From positions 71,713 to 135,712 of the forward strand of contig CANPZO010000002.1 of assembly GCA_947589005.1 (NCBI GenBank): a DNA stretch of 64,000 nucleotides, in the 5' to 3' direction. The notes beneath the pieces are model-generated. The model saw only the letters and a program-made list of their open reading frames with translations, was not told the origin of the DNA and did no database searches. Origin of the DNA: an uncultured Clostridia bacterium. Its GTDB lineage: Bacteria > Bacillota > Clostridia > UMGS1883. Below are positions 35,771 through 45,328 of the stretch, in pieces. Within the stretch, counting starts at the first letter, position 1. Each line of letters begins with the position of its first letter. Made by a program: the position numbers and the translations under genes.

Positions 35771-37000
35771 ATGACATCGATAAAAGTTATAGACGGCGGC
35801 GTCACCGCGCCGCTGGGCTTTACCGCGTGGGGACTCCGGGCCGGCATAAAGCCCGGCAAAACCAACCGTGACATGGCCATGCTCCGCACCGAGCAAAAGG
35901 CCGAGACCGCCGGCGTCTTTACCAAAAATCTGGTGAAGGCCGCCCCGGTAAAATGGGACAAAAGCATAGTCGCCGCCGGCGGAAGGGTCGGGGCCGTTGT
36001 GGTAAACACCGGCTTCGCCAACGCCTGCACCGGCGAACAGGGGGATAAGGACGCCCGTACCACGGCGGCTTTGGCCGCCTCCTTCCTCGGCCTTGAGGCG
36101 GAGGAGGTGCTGGTGGCCTCCACCGGAGTTATCGGCGGACGGCTGCCCATGGACAAAATCGAGGCGGGGGTCCGCGCCCTTGCGCCGGAGCTGAAAGCCG
36201 GCCCCGAGGCCGCCGCTCTGGCCGCCGAGGCTATCATGACCACCGATACCCGCAAGAAGCAGTACGCCCTTGAGTTCGAGCTGGGCGGCAAGGTTTGCCG
36301 CATGGGGGGTATGTGCAAGGGCAGCGGTATGATACACCCCAATCTGGGCACCATGCTCTGCTTCATCACCACCGACGCCGCCGTGCCCAAGGCCGTGCTT
36401 CAGGAGCTTTTGGCGGAGGTGGCCGACGACACCTTTAATATGATATCCGTGGACGGGGACACCAGCACCAACGACAGCGTCCTTGTCCTTGCCAACGGCA
36501 TGGCCGGCAACGGCCCTCTGTCCGCCTCCGATAAGGAAACCCTCCGCGCCGCTCTCTACGAGATGCTGAAGTTCCTTTCCATGCGCATAGCCGAGGACGG
36601 CGAGGGGGCCACCAAGCTTTTTGAGGTAACGGTGAACGGCGCCGCCACCCGTGACGCCGCCCGCACCCTGGCCAAGAGCGTGGTCACCAGCAGCCTTACC
36701 AAGGCCGCCATCTACGGCCGTGACGCCAACTGGGGCCGCATACTCTGCGCCATGGGCTACAGCGGGGTCAATTTTGACCCCGACGCGGTGGATATAGTGT
36801 TCGAAAGCGCAAACGGCCGCCTCACGATTGTGGAAAACGGCGTCGCGGCGGACTACAGCGAGGAGACCGCCAAGGAGATACTTTCCGCCGACAAGGTAAC
36901 CGCCCTCATCGACGTACACGACGGAGAATTTTCCGCCACGGCCTGGGGCTGCGACCTGACCCACGAATATGTGAGCATAAATGCGGATTACAGAAGTTAG
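35771..37000 (+). CDS. argJ: Glutamate N-acetyltransferase/amino-acid acetyltransferase (ArgJ)
   Basis: 409 aa, normal length. It moves acetyl from N-acetylornithine to glutamate and may also use acetyl-CoA, in arginine synthesis. VVNTGFANACTGEQG, ASTGVIGGRLPM and KGSGMIHPNL are hallmark blocks. The self-cleavage site that frees the nucleophilic Thr (near residue 194) reads NLGTMLCF, Gly-Thr rather than the usual Ala-Thr. GGGAGATAAGG precedes the ATG. No other arg gene lies in the window. Confidence 0.95.
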   Translation: MTSIKVIDGGVTAPLGFTAWGLRAGIKPGKTNRDMAMLRTEQKAETAGVFTKNLVKAAPVKWDKSIVAAGGRVGAVVVNTGFANACTGEQGDKDARTTAALAASFLGLEAEEVLVASTGVIGGRLPMDKIEAGVRALAPELKAGPEAAALAAEAIMTTDTRKKQYALEFELGGKVCRMGGMCKGSGMIHPNLGTMLCFITTDAAVPKAVLQELLAEVADDTFNMISVDGDTSTNDSVLVLANGMAGNGPLSASDKETLRAALYEMLKFLSMRIAEDGEGATKLFEVTVNGAATRDAARTLAKSVVTSSLTKAAIYGRDANWGRILCAMGYSGVNFDPDAVDIVFESANGRLTIVENGVAADYSEETAKEILSADKVTALIDVHDGEFSATAWGCDLTHEYVSINADYRS

Positions 37001-37096
37001 TGAAAAATCAGGAATTAGTAATGCGGAATGAGGAATACTAAACGAAAGCCGGTGAGGGCCCGACCCCTCACCCCAAACTACCGCACGGAGGTTCGT

Positions 37097-38032
37097 ATGA
37101 AAAAATTAAAGCTATTTATACTTGCCGCGCTGGTGACGGCGCTGGCCGCCGCCTCTCTTTCCGGCTGCAAAAAGTCCGACGGGAAAAAGGGCGTGACCAC
37201 TTTGATACCGGGAGAGGACATAAGCTCCATGGCCGTCGACGGTCAGGGCAAGCTGTACATTCTCACGGACGAGGGGCTTAAGAGCTACGCCCTGGCCGGG
37301 GACAGGCGGCTGGAGCTTGAGTTCGACAGCGACGATATCGCCCAGGCGGAGTTCAAGTGGAATGACAGCGGCGACATGGTGGTGTTCTCCTCGTTCAAGC
37401 CGGAGCGCGTCATCGCTAACGGCGACACCGGCCTCCAGTTTTTGGGACGCTATATTGCCAATGACGGCGGGCGGGAAGCCGACCTTTTCGTGATACAGGA
37501 CATCGCCGATATGAACTATTCCGCCGCCTATTTCAGCGAGATACAGCGTGAATACGGGGCCAAGACTCCCACCGTCAACGGCGTTGGCGTCACAAAGAGC
37601 GGCATATATTTCAAGCTCAACCGCCCGAATGTGGACAGGCCCAACTATGACAAGGGCGCCAATATCTGGTTCGACGGGCATCTGACCTCCTACGACGTGC
37701 CCGACGGCGTCGTCGGCGCCATAGGCAAGACCGAGGACCTTAAGGAAGAGGTGTGGTTCCTGACAAAGGACGGCGACGGCTACGCGGTCACCGACGGAGC
37801 CAAGAACGTGCTGAAAAAGTATGACGGTGAAAAGGCCGCCGGAGCTTTCTCCGACACGGAGAGCTTCTATATAATTTACAAGACCGGCAAGGTCGTGCGC
37901 TGGACCCCGGAGGACGGCGAAAAGAGCTTTGCGGATTTGGGCGTAAAGCTGGACGAGGTTCGGGACCCCTTTGTCTGGGACGGTCAGATATACTGGCTCG
38001 ACGGCGAGGGAGTAAAGACCGCGGCAAAATAA
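37097..38032 (+). CDS. Lipoprotein, propeller-like, function unknown
   Basis: 311 aa from ATG 37097 (ACGGAGG upstream); the ORF-track start is 69 nt too early. A lipoprotein signal ends in the lipobox SLSGC. The mature part has repeated short strands with D-G turns (ISSMAVDGQGKLYILTDEGL, VWDGQIYWLDGEGVKTA), suggesting a beta-propeller. No catalytic motif is recognised. A GGTGAGGG/CCCTCACC hairpin without a T-run lies at 37051-37072, just before the ribosome site. Confidence 0.75.
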   Translation: MKKLKLFILAALVTALAAASLSGCKKSDGKKGVTTLIPGEDISSMAVDGQGKLYILTDEGLKSYALAGDRRLELEFDSDDIAQAEFKWNDSGDMVVFSSFKPERVIANGDTGLQFLGRYIANDGGREADLFVIQDIADMNYSAAYFSEIQREYGAKTPTVNGVGVTKSGIYFKLNRPNVDRPNYDKGANIWFDGHLTSYDVPDGVVGAIGKTEDLKEEVWFLTKDGDGYAVTDGAKNVLKKYDGEKAAGAFSDTESFYIIYKTGKVVRWTPEDGEKSFADLGVKLDEVRDPFVWDGQIYWLDGEGVKTAAK

Positions 38033-38070
38033 ACGGCGGTATATTTTCCGCTTTTTGTGCCTAATTACCA

Positions 38071-38099
38071 TAGACATATTTTGTCGAAGGTAATATAAT
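38071..38099 (+). promoter_or_regulatory. Promoter of the ArsB/NhaD-type transporter gene
   Basis: TAGACA (38071-38076), 17-bp spacer, TATAAT (38094-38099). The spacer contains TGTCGAA (38082-38088), a match to the Spo0A-box core, so Spo0A repression is possible but unproven. Confidence 0.55.
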
Positions 38100-38171
38100 G
38101 TGAAGGTAATTAAGGTTTTTGCCGAGGAGGGCGGAAATCTCACTATTTGCTATCAATTGGAGGCACAAGTA

Positions 38172-39524
38172 ATGACAGCGCAAATTCTTGCAGTCATAAT
38201 TTTTGTTTTGATGTTCCTGCTCATCGTTTCGGAAAAGATTGAGCGCCACATCGTTACGCTGCTCTGCGCGGCGGCCACGCTGATACTGGTGTTCGGTCTC
38301 TGTATGCACGACGGCAGGGCTATCGTGGAAACGCTGAACGTCGGCGGCATCTTCAAGACAGGCTTTTGGTACGCGCCCGGCTCCGCCGAGGAGTCGTCCG
38401 TGGGTATAAACTGGGCTACCATAATATTCATCGCCGGTATGATGATAATGGTGGAGGGCATGGCCAAGGCGGGCTTTTTCCGCTGGCTCTGCATCGCCAT
38501 CGCCAGCTTTGTCCGCTACAGGGTCATCCCAATTTTTCTGACCTTTATGGTGATGTCGGCGGTGCTGGCAATGTTCATCGACAGCATTACGGTCATTCTG
38601 TTTTTGGCGGCGGTGACGGTGGAGCTGGCTCAAATGCTGAAATTTGACCCTGTGCCAATGATACTGTCCGAAATTTTCTGCGCCAATCTGGGCGGCTCCG
38701 CCACCATGTGCGGCGACCCGCCGAATATAATCGTCGGCACGTCTTTGGGCTATTCCTTCGCGGACTTCATCACCAACACCGGCGTAATCGCCGGAATATC
38801 GCTGGTCTTTATCGTCCTGTATTTCTTCCTCTGCTTCCGCAAGCCTCTGCGCTCGGGGGGCGGAACGGCGGACCCCTCCACCTTCCCCAAGCCGTCGGAC
38901 GCGATAAAGGATAAAAAGGGCTTTATTGTCAGCTGCGTAATCTTTGCCATGGCGATAGCACTGCTTGTGACTCACGCCATGACCGGCCTCACGGTGGCCT
39001 TTATCGGACTGTTCATCGCCCTTGTGACCCTTGCCGCCGCCGGACGGGATATGCTTAAGCTTATCAAAAAGCTGGACTATAAGACCCTGCTGTTTTTTGT
39101 GGGACTTTTCGTCGTGGTGGGCGGACTTGAACAGACCGGAATACTCGAGATAGCGGCGGACTTCATCGGACGCATCAGCGGCGGCAATATGTATCTTATG
39201 GTCGCCATAATAGTCTGGGTCTCCGGAATTGCCAGTGCTTTCGTGGACAATATTCCCTTTGCCGCCACCATGATACCCATTATCCGCGGCCTTTCGGACA
39301 TACCCGGCGTCAATCTCGCGGTCCTGGCCTGGGCCCTGTCCATGGGCACGGACGTGGGCGGCAGCGCCACCCCTATCGGAGCCTCGGCCAACGTCGTGGG
39401 CACCTCGGTGGCCGCGAGAGAGGGACACCCCATCGGCTGGGGGAAATATTGCCGGTATATGTTCCCGGCCACGCTCATAGTAATGTTAATATCCATGCTC
39501 TTTATATGGTTTAGATATATTTAA
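38172..39524 (+). CDS. Ion/anion transporter of the ArsB/NhaD/P-protein type
   Basis: 450 aa from ATG 38172 (TTGGAGG upstream; the ORF-track GTG at 38100 lies within the promoter region). About eleven membrane helices are visible. Two pseudo-symmetric loop signatures, NLGGSATMCGDPPNIIVG and GTDVGGSATPIGASANVVG, are typical of the ion transporter superfamily (ArsB, NhaD, OCA2 P-protein, CitM). The substrate cannot be assigned: arsenite, Na+/H+ exchange or a dicarboxylate are all possible, and no ars genes are nearby. Confidence 0.88.
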   Translation: MTAQILAVIIFVLMFLLIVSEKIERHIVTLLCAAATLILVFGLCMHDGRAIVETLNVGGIFKTGFWYAPGSAEESSVGINWATIIFIAGMMIMVEGMAKAGFFRWLCIAIASFVRYRVIPIFLTFMVMSAVLAMFIDSITVILFLAAVTVELAQMLKFDPVPMILSEIFCANLGGSATMCGDPPNIIVGTSLGYSFADFITNTGVIAGISLVFIVLYFFLCFRKPLRSGGGTADPSTFPKPSDAIKDKKGFIVSCVIFAMAIALLVTHAMTGLTVAFIGLFIALVTLAAAGRDMLKLIKKLDYKTLLFFVGLFVVVGGLEQTGILEIAADFIGRISGGNMYLMVAIIVWVSGIASAFVDNIPFAATMIPIIRGLSDIPGVNLAVLAWALSMGTDVGGSATPIGASANVVGTSVAAREGHPIGWGKYCRYMFPATLIVMLISMLFIWFRYI

Positions 39525-39544
39525 TAAGAAGGGTGGGGACTATT

Positions 39545-40144
39545 ATGAAACAGCAGCTCATTATCGCTGTCGGGCGGGAGTTTGGCAGCGGCGGTCACGA
39601 GGTAGCCGAAATTTTGGCCCAAAGGTTCAACATACCTTTCTATGACAGCAACCTCCTGGAGGAGGTCGCCGCCCACAAAAACGTCGATGCGGCCGGTCTT
39701 ACCAAGTATGACGAGCGGCCCAGGTTTTTTGGGGTTTACCGCCATGTTCACGGCTACAGCAACTCTCCGGCCGAAAACATCGCCCACATACAGTTTAAGT
39801 ATCTTCGCACCATGGCCGAGGAGGGCAGGCCCTTCGTCATAGTGGGCCGCTGCGCCGAGGAGGTGCTGGCGGACTTTGGCTGCGTGGTGTCGGTGTTTAT
39901 CCTGGGCGACGAGCATAGAAAAATCGAGCGCGTCGCCAAAAAGTACGGCGTCCGTCCCGACGAGGCCCGCAATATGCTTTTGCTCAACGACAAAAAGCGC
40001 AAGGCGTATCACAACTACCACTGCAAGGGCAAGTGGGGCGATTCGCGCAATTACGAGCTTTCCATCAACAGCAGCCGTATCGGTGTTGAAAGCACCGCCG
40101 ATATTATAGAGATGTACATAAGAGAAAAGTATTCGCGGGATTAA
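39545..40144 (+). CDS. Cytidylate kinase-like protein
   Basis: 199 aa from ATG 39545 (GGGTGGGG upstream). The P-loop-like IAVGREFGSGGHEVAEILA and FYDSNLLEEVA match the cytidylate-kinase-like (Cytidylate_kin2) family, which is separate from classical Cmk. FVIVGRCAEEVL and the Arg-rich lid (DEHRKIERVAKKYG) follow. Probably a small nucleotide kinase; the substrate is not certain. It follows the transporter by 20 nt. Confidence 0.87.
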   Translation: MKQQLIIAVGREFGSGGHEVAEILAQRFNIPFYDSNLLEEVAAHKNVDAAGLTKYDERPRFFGVYRHVHGYSNSPAENIAHIQFKYLRTMAEEGRPFVIVGRCAEEVLADFGCVVSVFILGDEHRKIERVAKKYGVRPDEARNMLLLNDKKRKAYHNYHCKGKWGDSRNYELSINSSRIGVESTADIIEMYIREKYSRD

Positions 40145-40173
40145 GCACAGGGATGTCTTAGCACCGCACAGCG

Positions 40174-40214
40174 AGCCGCGGGGCCCTTTGACGAAAGGGT
40201 TCCGCGGCTGTATT
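40174..40214 (+). terminator. Terminator after the cytidylate-kinase-like gene
   Basis: Long stem AGCCGCGG-CCCTTT/AAAGGG-CCGCGGCT, then TGTATTATGG. The stem is strong but the T-tract weak. Confidence 0.6.
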
Positions 40215-40248
40215 ATGGCGGGCATTTGTAAATTTTTTTTAAATACGG

Positions 40249-40277
40249 TTGCTTTTACAGTGCCCTTGTGGTATACT
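40249..40277 (+). promoter_or_regulatory. yqeY promoter
   Basis: TTGCTT (40249-40254), 17-bp spacer, TATACT (40272-40277). Confidence 0.6.
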
Positions 40278-40317
40278 TATTATGGATTAAAATGTAAATA
40301 AGAAAGGAGAGTTCCCC

Positions 40318-40755
40318 ATGAACATAGAAACTCTGCGGGCCGACATGGTCGCCGCGATGAAGGCTAAGGACAAACCGAAAAAGGACGCCGTGTCCTCTCT
40401 CGTCGCCGCCGTTAAGAAGGCGGCCATAGACGAGGGCTGCCGGGACGATATTCCGGAAGAGCTTGTGGACCGCGTTATTCTCAAGGAAATAAAGACCGTT
40501 ACCGAGCAGGTGGACACCTGTCCCGACGAGCGGGCCGAGCTTAAGGCCGAATACCGCCAGCGGCTCGAGTACATTTCCGCCTACGCGCCGAAGCTCATGA
40601 GCGCGGAGGAGGTAAAGTCCCTCCTCGCCGAAAAATTTGCCGACGTGCTTTCCACCAAGAACAAGGGCCTTATCATGAAAACCGTAATGGCCGAGCTTAA
40701 GGGCAAGGCGGACGGAAAGGTAATAAGCGGCGCCGTCGCGGAATTGATAAAATAG
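40318..40755 (+). CDS. yqeY: YqeY-family protein (GatB/YqeY domain)
   Basis: 145 aa, the family's usual size. The N-terminal helices (RADMVAAMKAKDKPKKDAVSSL) and a C-terminal domain (NKGLIMKTVMAELKGKADGKVISGAV) match the YqeY family, which shares its tail with GatB of the tRNA amidotransferase. A tRNA-binding or amidation-related role has been proposed but is not shown. GAAAGGAGAG precedes the ATG. Confidence 0.92.
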   Translation: MNIETLRADMVAAMKAKDKPKKDAVSSLVAAVKKAAIDEGCRDDIPEELVDRVILKEIKTVTEQVDTCPDERAELKAEYRQRLEYISAYAPKLMSAEEVKSLLAEKFADVLSTKNKGLIMKTVMAELKGKADGKVISGAVAELIK

Positions 40756-40810
40756 GCCGCCGCGCAAGCCCCGATTTTTATTACTGTTTATCAACGGAAA
40801 GGAATATAAT

Positions 40811-43800
40811 ATGAATCACAGCAAGTTTATGCGCGTTCCCCCGTCTAACGGCTATCCCGAATGGAACAACAACCCCGAGATTTTTGAGCTGAACCGTCTG
40901 CCCGCCCGGGCGACCCTGATGCCCTATGACAGCCGGGAGCAGGCCCTCGCCTGCGACAGGGACGCTTCCGGCAGGAAGATATCCCTCAACGGTATGTGGA
41001 GGTTCAGCTTTGCCGAAAACCCGGCCTCCGCTCCCGCCGGCTTTTTTGCGGCGGACTATGACGTCAGCGGCTGGGACGAGATAAAAGTACCGGCCCATTG
41101 GCAGCTTCAGGGCTACGACTACCCGCAGTATACCAACGCCACCTACCCTTGGGCTCTTCGGGAGCCTAAGCTCAAGCCCCCTTACGCCCCCTCGGGCTAT
41201 AATCCCGTGGGTAGCTATGTGCGCACTTTCGGCCTTGACAGGCAGGACGGCCCCGTGACCCTCCACTTCGGCGCGGTGGAAAGCACCTTCTATGTGTGGC
41301 TCAACGGCGACTTCCTGGGCTTCAGCCAGGACAGCTTCACGCCCGCCGAGTTCGACGTCACGCCGTATCTTGTGGAGGGGGAGAACCGTCTGGCGGTGCA
41401 GGTTTACCGCTGGAGCGACGCGAGCTGGCTGGAGGATCAGGATTTCTGGCGTCTCAGCGGCATTTTCCGGGAGGTTTATCTGGAAATACAAAGCCCCGTC
41501 CACGTTTACGACCTCTTCGTCAAGCCCGTGCTTAGCGCCGATTTCTCCGAGGCCGCGGTGGATATGGACGTTACTTTGAGAAATTACGGCTTTACAAACG
41601 ACAGGGTCAGCGTCAGCGCCCAGTTGTACTGTGACGGCGCCCCTGTGCTCAAAACCCCGTCAAAGGTCAGCTTCGACCTCTCCGGTGAGGAGACCGAAAA
41701 GCTGACCCTTACGGCCAAAATCGACGGCCCGCGGCTTTGGAGCGCCGAAAAGCCCGAGCTTTACACCCTTGTAGTCGCCCTGAAAAATGGCGATAAGACC
41801 GAGTACGTTTCCACCCGCGTCGGCCTGCGCTCCTTCGTCATCGAGGACGGCCTTATGAAGATAAACGGCGTGCCCGTCATGCTCAAGGGCGTCAACCGCC
41901 ACGACTTCACCGCCGACCACGGCAGGGCCACCACATATGACGAGATGGTTGCCAGCGCGCGGCTCATGAAGCGTCACAATATCAACGCCGTCCGCACCAG
42001 CCACTACCCCAACAACGAGCTTTGGTACGACATCTGCGACGAGTACGGCCTTTACGTCATCGACGAGACAAATCTCGAGACCCACGGCACCTGGCACTAC
42101 GGTCAGAAGGACGAGGGCGACACAATCCCCGGCAGCAAGCCCGAATGGGCGGGGGCGGTCATCGACCGCTGCAACTCCATGTTCATGCGGGACAAAAACC
42201 ACCCCTCGGTCTGCATTTGGTCCTTGGGCAACGAGTCCTTCGGCGGCGAGAATTTCGTCAAAATGCGGGACCACATCAAGGCCCTCGACACCACCGGCCG
42301 CCCCGTTCACTATGAGGGCGTGGCCCATAACAGGGAGTTCAGCCACGCCAGCGACATCGAGAGCCAGATGTACACCCACCCCTGGGACATCGTGCGCCAG
42401 ATAAATCACAATAACGACAAGCCCTACATACTCTGCGAATACAGCCACGCCATGGGCAATTCCTGCGGCGGCCTCAAGGATTACTGGGAGCTGTTCTATA
42501 AGTATCCCTCCCTCCAGGGCGGCTTTATCTGGGACTGGATTGACCAGGCCCTCTGGAACGAGACCCCCGACGGACGGCCCTATCTGGCCTACGGCGGCGA
42601 TTTCGGCGACGCGCCCAACGACGGCACCTTTTCGGGCAACGGCCTCATATTTGCCGACCACGGCATAACTCCCAAGCTCATCGAGACAAAGACCTGCTAC
42701 CAGAGCGTCGCTTTTTCCGACGCCGACCTTCAAAACGGCCGCGTCCGCATCGAAAACCGCTTCCTCTTCACCGATTTGGCGGAGTATGACTTCCGCTGGA
42801 GGCTGGAGCTGGACGGCGAGCCCATAAAGGACGGGACCTTTGAGGTAAGCCTCGCCCCCGGCAAGACCGGCGTGTTTAGCCTCGGGGCCGATATGCCCGC
42901 CAAGGGCAGGGGAGAGTACGTCCTCACCCTGAGCGCCCATCTGAGGAAAAACGAGATCTGGGCCGAGGAGGGCCACGAGATAGCCTTCGGCCAGTTCATT
43001 CTGCCCGCCGAAAACACCACCCCCGAGCGCAGCTTTGCCGCCGGAGCGGTGGAGATAGACGGCAACACCCTCCGGGGCGAGGGCTTCAGTCTGAGCTTCG
43101 ACCCCGAGACCGGCTATATAAACAGCTATGTCATCGGCGGCCGCGAGTTCCTCGACGGCCCCGCGGTAATGAACTTCTGGCGGGCCATGACCGACAACGA
43201 CAAGGGCAGCCGCCTTTACAAACGCTCAATTTCGTGGCGGGACGCCGGCCAAAACGCCTCGCTTAAGAGCCGCTCGGTGGAGGCGATGGCCGACGGAGTG
43301 AGGGTGGTCTGCGACTATGCCGTGCCCACCGAGACCGAAAGCGCCGCCCGCCTTGAGTACGAGGTGTACAGCGACGGCGAGATAAAGGTCACCATGACTC
43401 TCGACCCCGCTCTGAAAAACGGCGAGATACCCGAAATCGGCCTTATGCTCACGGCCGGCGGCGATATAACCGACCTGACCTTCTACGGCAAAGGCCCCCA
43501 CGAAAATTACATCGACCGCGACGCCTCGGCCCGCCTCGGCATTTACCGTCAAAAGGTGGCCGACCAGATGACCCGTTACCTTGTTCCGCAGGAGGCCGGC
43601 AACCACACTGCCGTCCGTTGGGCTGAGCTCACCCGTGAGGGCGGCAGCGGCATCCGCGTAGAGGCTCTCGGCCCGCTGGAGATAAGCGCCGTGCCTTGGA
43701 CCCCCGTGGAGATAGAGGCCGCAGACCACGCCTATAAGCTCCCCAAGAGCGAAAAATGCGTCATCCACATCAACGGCTGGCAGCAGGGCGTTGCCGGCGA

Positions 43801-43891
43801 CGACAGCTGGGGCAGCCGCCCGCACATACGGTATCAGCTTCAGACAAACAGGAGATATACGTTCTCGTTCGTTATATCGCCGATAAAATAA
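40811..43891 (+). CDS. lacZ: Beta-galactosidase (GH2, LacZ type)
   Basis: 1026 aa, almost the length of E. coli LacZ (1023). The five LacZ domains appear in order: jelly roll (DEIKVPAHWQLQGYDYPQYTN), Ig-like domain, TIM barrel, second Ig-like domain and beta-sandwich. The acid/base Glu is in IWSLGNESFGG (E475) and the nucleophile in ILCEYSHAMGN (E543). It hydrolyses beta-galactosides. There is no signal peptide, so it is cytoplasmic, and no permease gene is adjacent. GAAAGGAATATAAT supports the start. The GH16 gene follows after 27 nt. Confidence 0.96.
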   Translation: MNHSKFMRVPPSNGYPEWNNNPEIFELNRLPARATLMPYDSREQALACDRDASGRKISLNGMWRFSFAENPASAPAGFFAADYDVSGWDEIKVPAHWQLQGYDYPQYTNATYPWALREPKLKPPYAPSGYNPVGSYVRTFGLDRQDGPVTLHFGAVESTFYVWLNGDFLGFSQDSFTPAEFDVTPYLVEGENRLAVQVYRWSDASWLEDQDFWRLSGIFREVYLEIQSPVHVYDLFVKPVLSADFSEAAVDMDVTLRNYGFTNDRVSVSAQLYCDGAPVLKTPSKVSFDLSGEETEKLTLTAKIDGPRLWSAEKPELYTLVVALKNGDKTEYVSTRVGLRSFVIEDGLMKINGVPVMLKGVNRHDFTADHGRATTYDEMVASARLMKRHNINAVRTSHYPNNELWYDICDEYGLYVIDETNLETHGTWHYGQKDEGDTIPGSKPEWAGAVIDRCNSMFMRDKNHPSVCIWSLGNESFGGENFVKMRDHIKALDTTGRPVHYEGVAHNREFSHASDIESQMYTHPWDIVRQINHNNDKPYILCEYSHAMGNSCGGLKDYWELFYKYPSLQGGFIWDWIDQALWNETPDGRPYLAYGGDFGDAPNDGTFSGNGLIFADHGITPKLIETKTCYQSVAFSDADLQNGRVRIENRFLFTDLAEYDFRWRLELDGEPIKDGTFEVSLAPGKTGVFSLGADMPAKGRGEYVLTLSAHLRKNEIWAEEGHEIAFGQFILPAENTTPERSFAAGAVEIDGNTLRGEGFSLSFDPETGYINSYVIGGREFLDGPAVMNFWRAMTDNDKGSRLYKRSISWRDAGQNASLKSRSVEAMADGVRVVCDYAVPTETESAARLEYEVYSDGEIKVTMTLDPALKNGEIPEIGLMLTAGGDITDLTFYGKGPHENYIDRDASARLGIYRQKVADQMTRYLVPQEAGNHTAVRWAELTREGGSGIRVEALGPLEISAVPWTPVEIEAADHAYKLPKSEKCVIHINGWQQGVAGDDSWGSRPHIRYQLQTNRRYTFSFVISPIK

Positions 43892-43918
43892 AACATATAA
43901 AAAAGGAGGAAAATGAAA

Positions 43919-45247
43919 ATGAAGATTAAGCTTTTGGCCCTGGCGATGGCGGCCGTCATGCTGTTGGGCACGGCGGCGGCCATCGCCGACGGGGGCGACA
44001 TCTGTACCAGGGGGGAGTTTTTTGCGCTGCTGGCCAAGGAGTGCAAGGTCAATCCCCTGCTCTACGAGGGAGCCTTCGCCGACCTCGACGCCGCCGACCC
44101 GACGGCCGACACGGTGCAGGGCCTTGTGAACGCCGGCATCATCGACGGCGAAATGGCCCCGGACGGCAATATAAATATCAATTCTCCCATCACCCGTGAG
44201 GAGGCCGTTGCCCTTATGGTTCGCGGTTTGCGTGCCAAGAAAAACGACCTCGCTGTCGGCGCCGACGTGCATTTCACCGACAAGGACGAAATCTCGCCCT
44301 GGGCGTTGAGCTATGTTGAGGTGGCAGTTAGCAACGGCCTCATTCAGGACGGTGGGGCCATTGCCCCCAAGGGTACCTTCACTCAGGCGGAGGCGGCGGC
44401 CATGATGGACAGTATGGAGCAGACCTACCGCAGCCTGCCCCTCAAGTCCGGCGCCGGCCTTCAGCGCGTTGAGTTCCCCGTTCTGGATATCCCCGACGGG
44501 GTCACAAGGCCCGCGCTTCTTGACGAGGAATACAAGCTTGTGTTCGACGACGAGTTCGACGGCGACACGCTCAATACCAAAAACTGGGGCTACAACTACT
44601 CCTGGGGCCACAGCCACAACCATTCCGGCTGGTGCGTGCCCGAAAACGTCATTGTCAAGGACGGTATTCTCACCCTGCGGGGCGACAATGAGCGGCACCC
44701 CGACTCCGTTGGCAAGCAGTACACGTTCAATAATCAGAAGTCCGACATCATGTACACCAGCGGGGCGGTGAACACCGCCGGCACCTTCCGCTTCAACTAC
44801 GGATACTTTGAGGCCCGCCTCAAGATGCCCAAGGGCAAGGGACTGTGGCCCGCCTGGTGGATGCTGAAGGACGGCTGGCCCCCCGAGATAGATATGCTGG
44901 AGATACTGTGCTCGCGGCCTCAGCAGCTTAGGGTGAACTGTCACTACGGCCCCGCCTGGAACGACGAGCGCAGTCACGAGCAGGTCATCAACCTTGACTT
45001 TGATTCCGGCGACGACTTCCATGTTTACGGCTTCGAGTGGACGCCCAAGTACATGAAGTACTATGTGGACGGCGTTCAAGTCGGTCACGCCCTGACCACC
45101 AAGGAGGCCCTTGACCAGTGTACAAATATGTACATGATACTCAACCTCGCCATCGACGGCTGGGACGGCAAGCCCGACGCCACCACCGTATGGCCCGCCG
45201 AGTTCCAGTGCGACTGGGTGAGGGTTTGGCAGAAGAACGAATATTGA
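43919..45247 (+). CDS. Secreted GH16 endo-beta-glucanase-type enzyme with SLH-like N-terminus
   Basis: 442 aa from ATG 43919, which is 9 nt from AGGAGG; the ORF-track ATG at 43913 is too close. A signal peptide (MKIKLLALAMAAVMLLGTAA) leads. Weak SLH repeats span about residues 25-175 (INSPITREEAVALMVRGL, ADVHFTDKDEISPWALSYV). The GH16 domain (about 205-442) contains the E-x-D-x-x-E active site in PEIDMLEIL and GYFEARLKMPKGKGLWPAWW. Laminarin-type beta-1,3-glucan is a likely substrate, but other GH16 activities are possible. It would stay on the cell surface if the SLH part works. Confidence 0.88.
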   Translation: MKIKLLALAMAAVMLLGTAAAIADGGDICTRGEFFALLAKECKVNPLLYEGAFADLDAADPTADTVQGLVNAGIIDGEMAPDGNININSPITREEAVALMVRGLRAKKNDLAVGADVHFTDKDEISPWALSYVEVAVSNGLIQDGGAIAPKGTFTQAEAAAMMDSMEQTYRSLPLKSGAGLQRVEFPVLDIPDGVTRPALLDEEYKLVFDDEFDGDTLNTKNWGYNYSWGHSHNHSGWCVPENVIVKDGILTLRGDNERHPDSVGKQYTFNNQKSDIMYTSGAVNTAGTFRFNYGYFEARLKMPKGKGLWPAWWMLKDGWPPEIDMLEILCSRPQQLRVNCHYGPAWNDERSHEQVINLDFDSGDDFHVYGFEWTPKYMKYYVDGVQVGHALTTKEALDQCTNMYMILNLAIDGWDGKPDATTVWPAEFQCDWVRVWQKNEY

Positions 45248-45257
45248 TATAGCATTA

Positions 45258-45291
45258 CAAAATCCCCTGTGAAATTTCACAGGGGATTTTG
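45258..45291. terminator. Bidirectional terminator between GH16 and ribF
   Basis: Perfect palindrome CAAAATCCCCTGTGAAA/TTTCACAGGGGATTTTG. A-runs and T-runs on both flanks serve the two convergent genes. Confidence 0.9.
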
Positions 45292-45328
45292 CAATTGGAA
45301 AAAGACTGTCGGTCGTTTTTATCGAAAA

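Noticed and set aside
43226-45280. 684-aa minus-strand ORF across lacZ and the GH16 gene
   Set aside because: Covers the junction of two well-supported plus-strand genes; no motif of its own.
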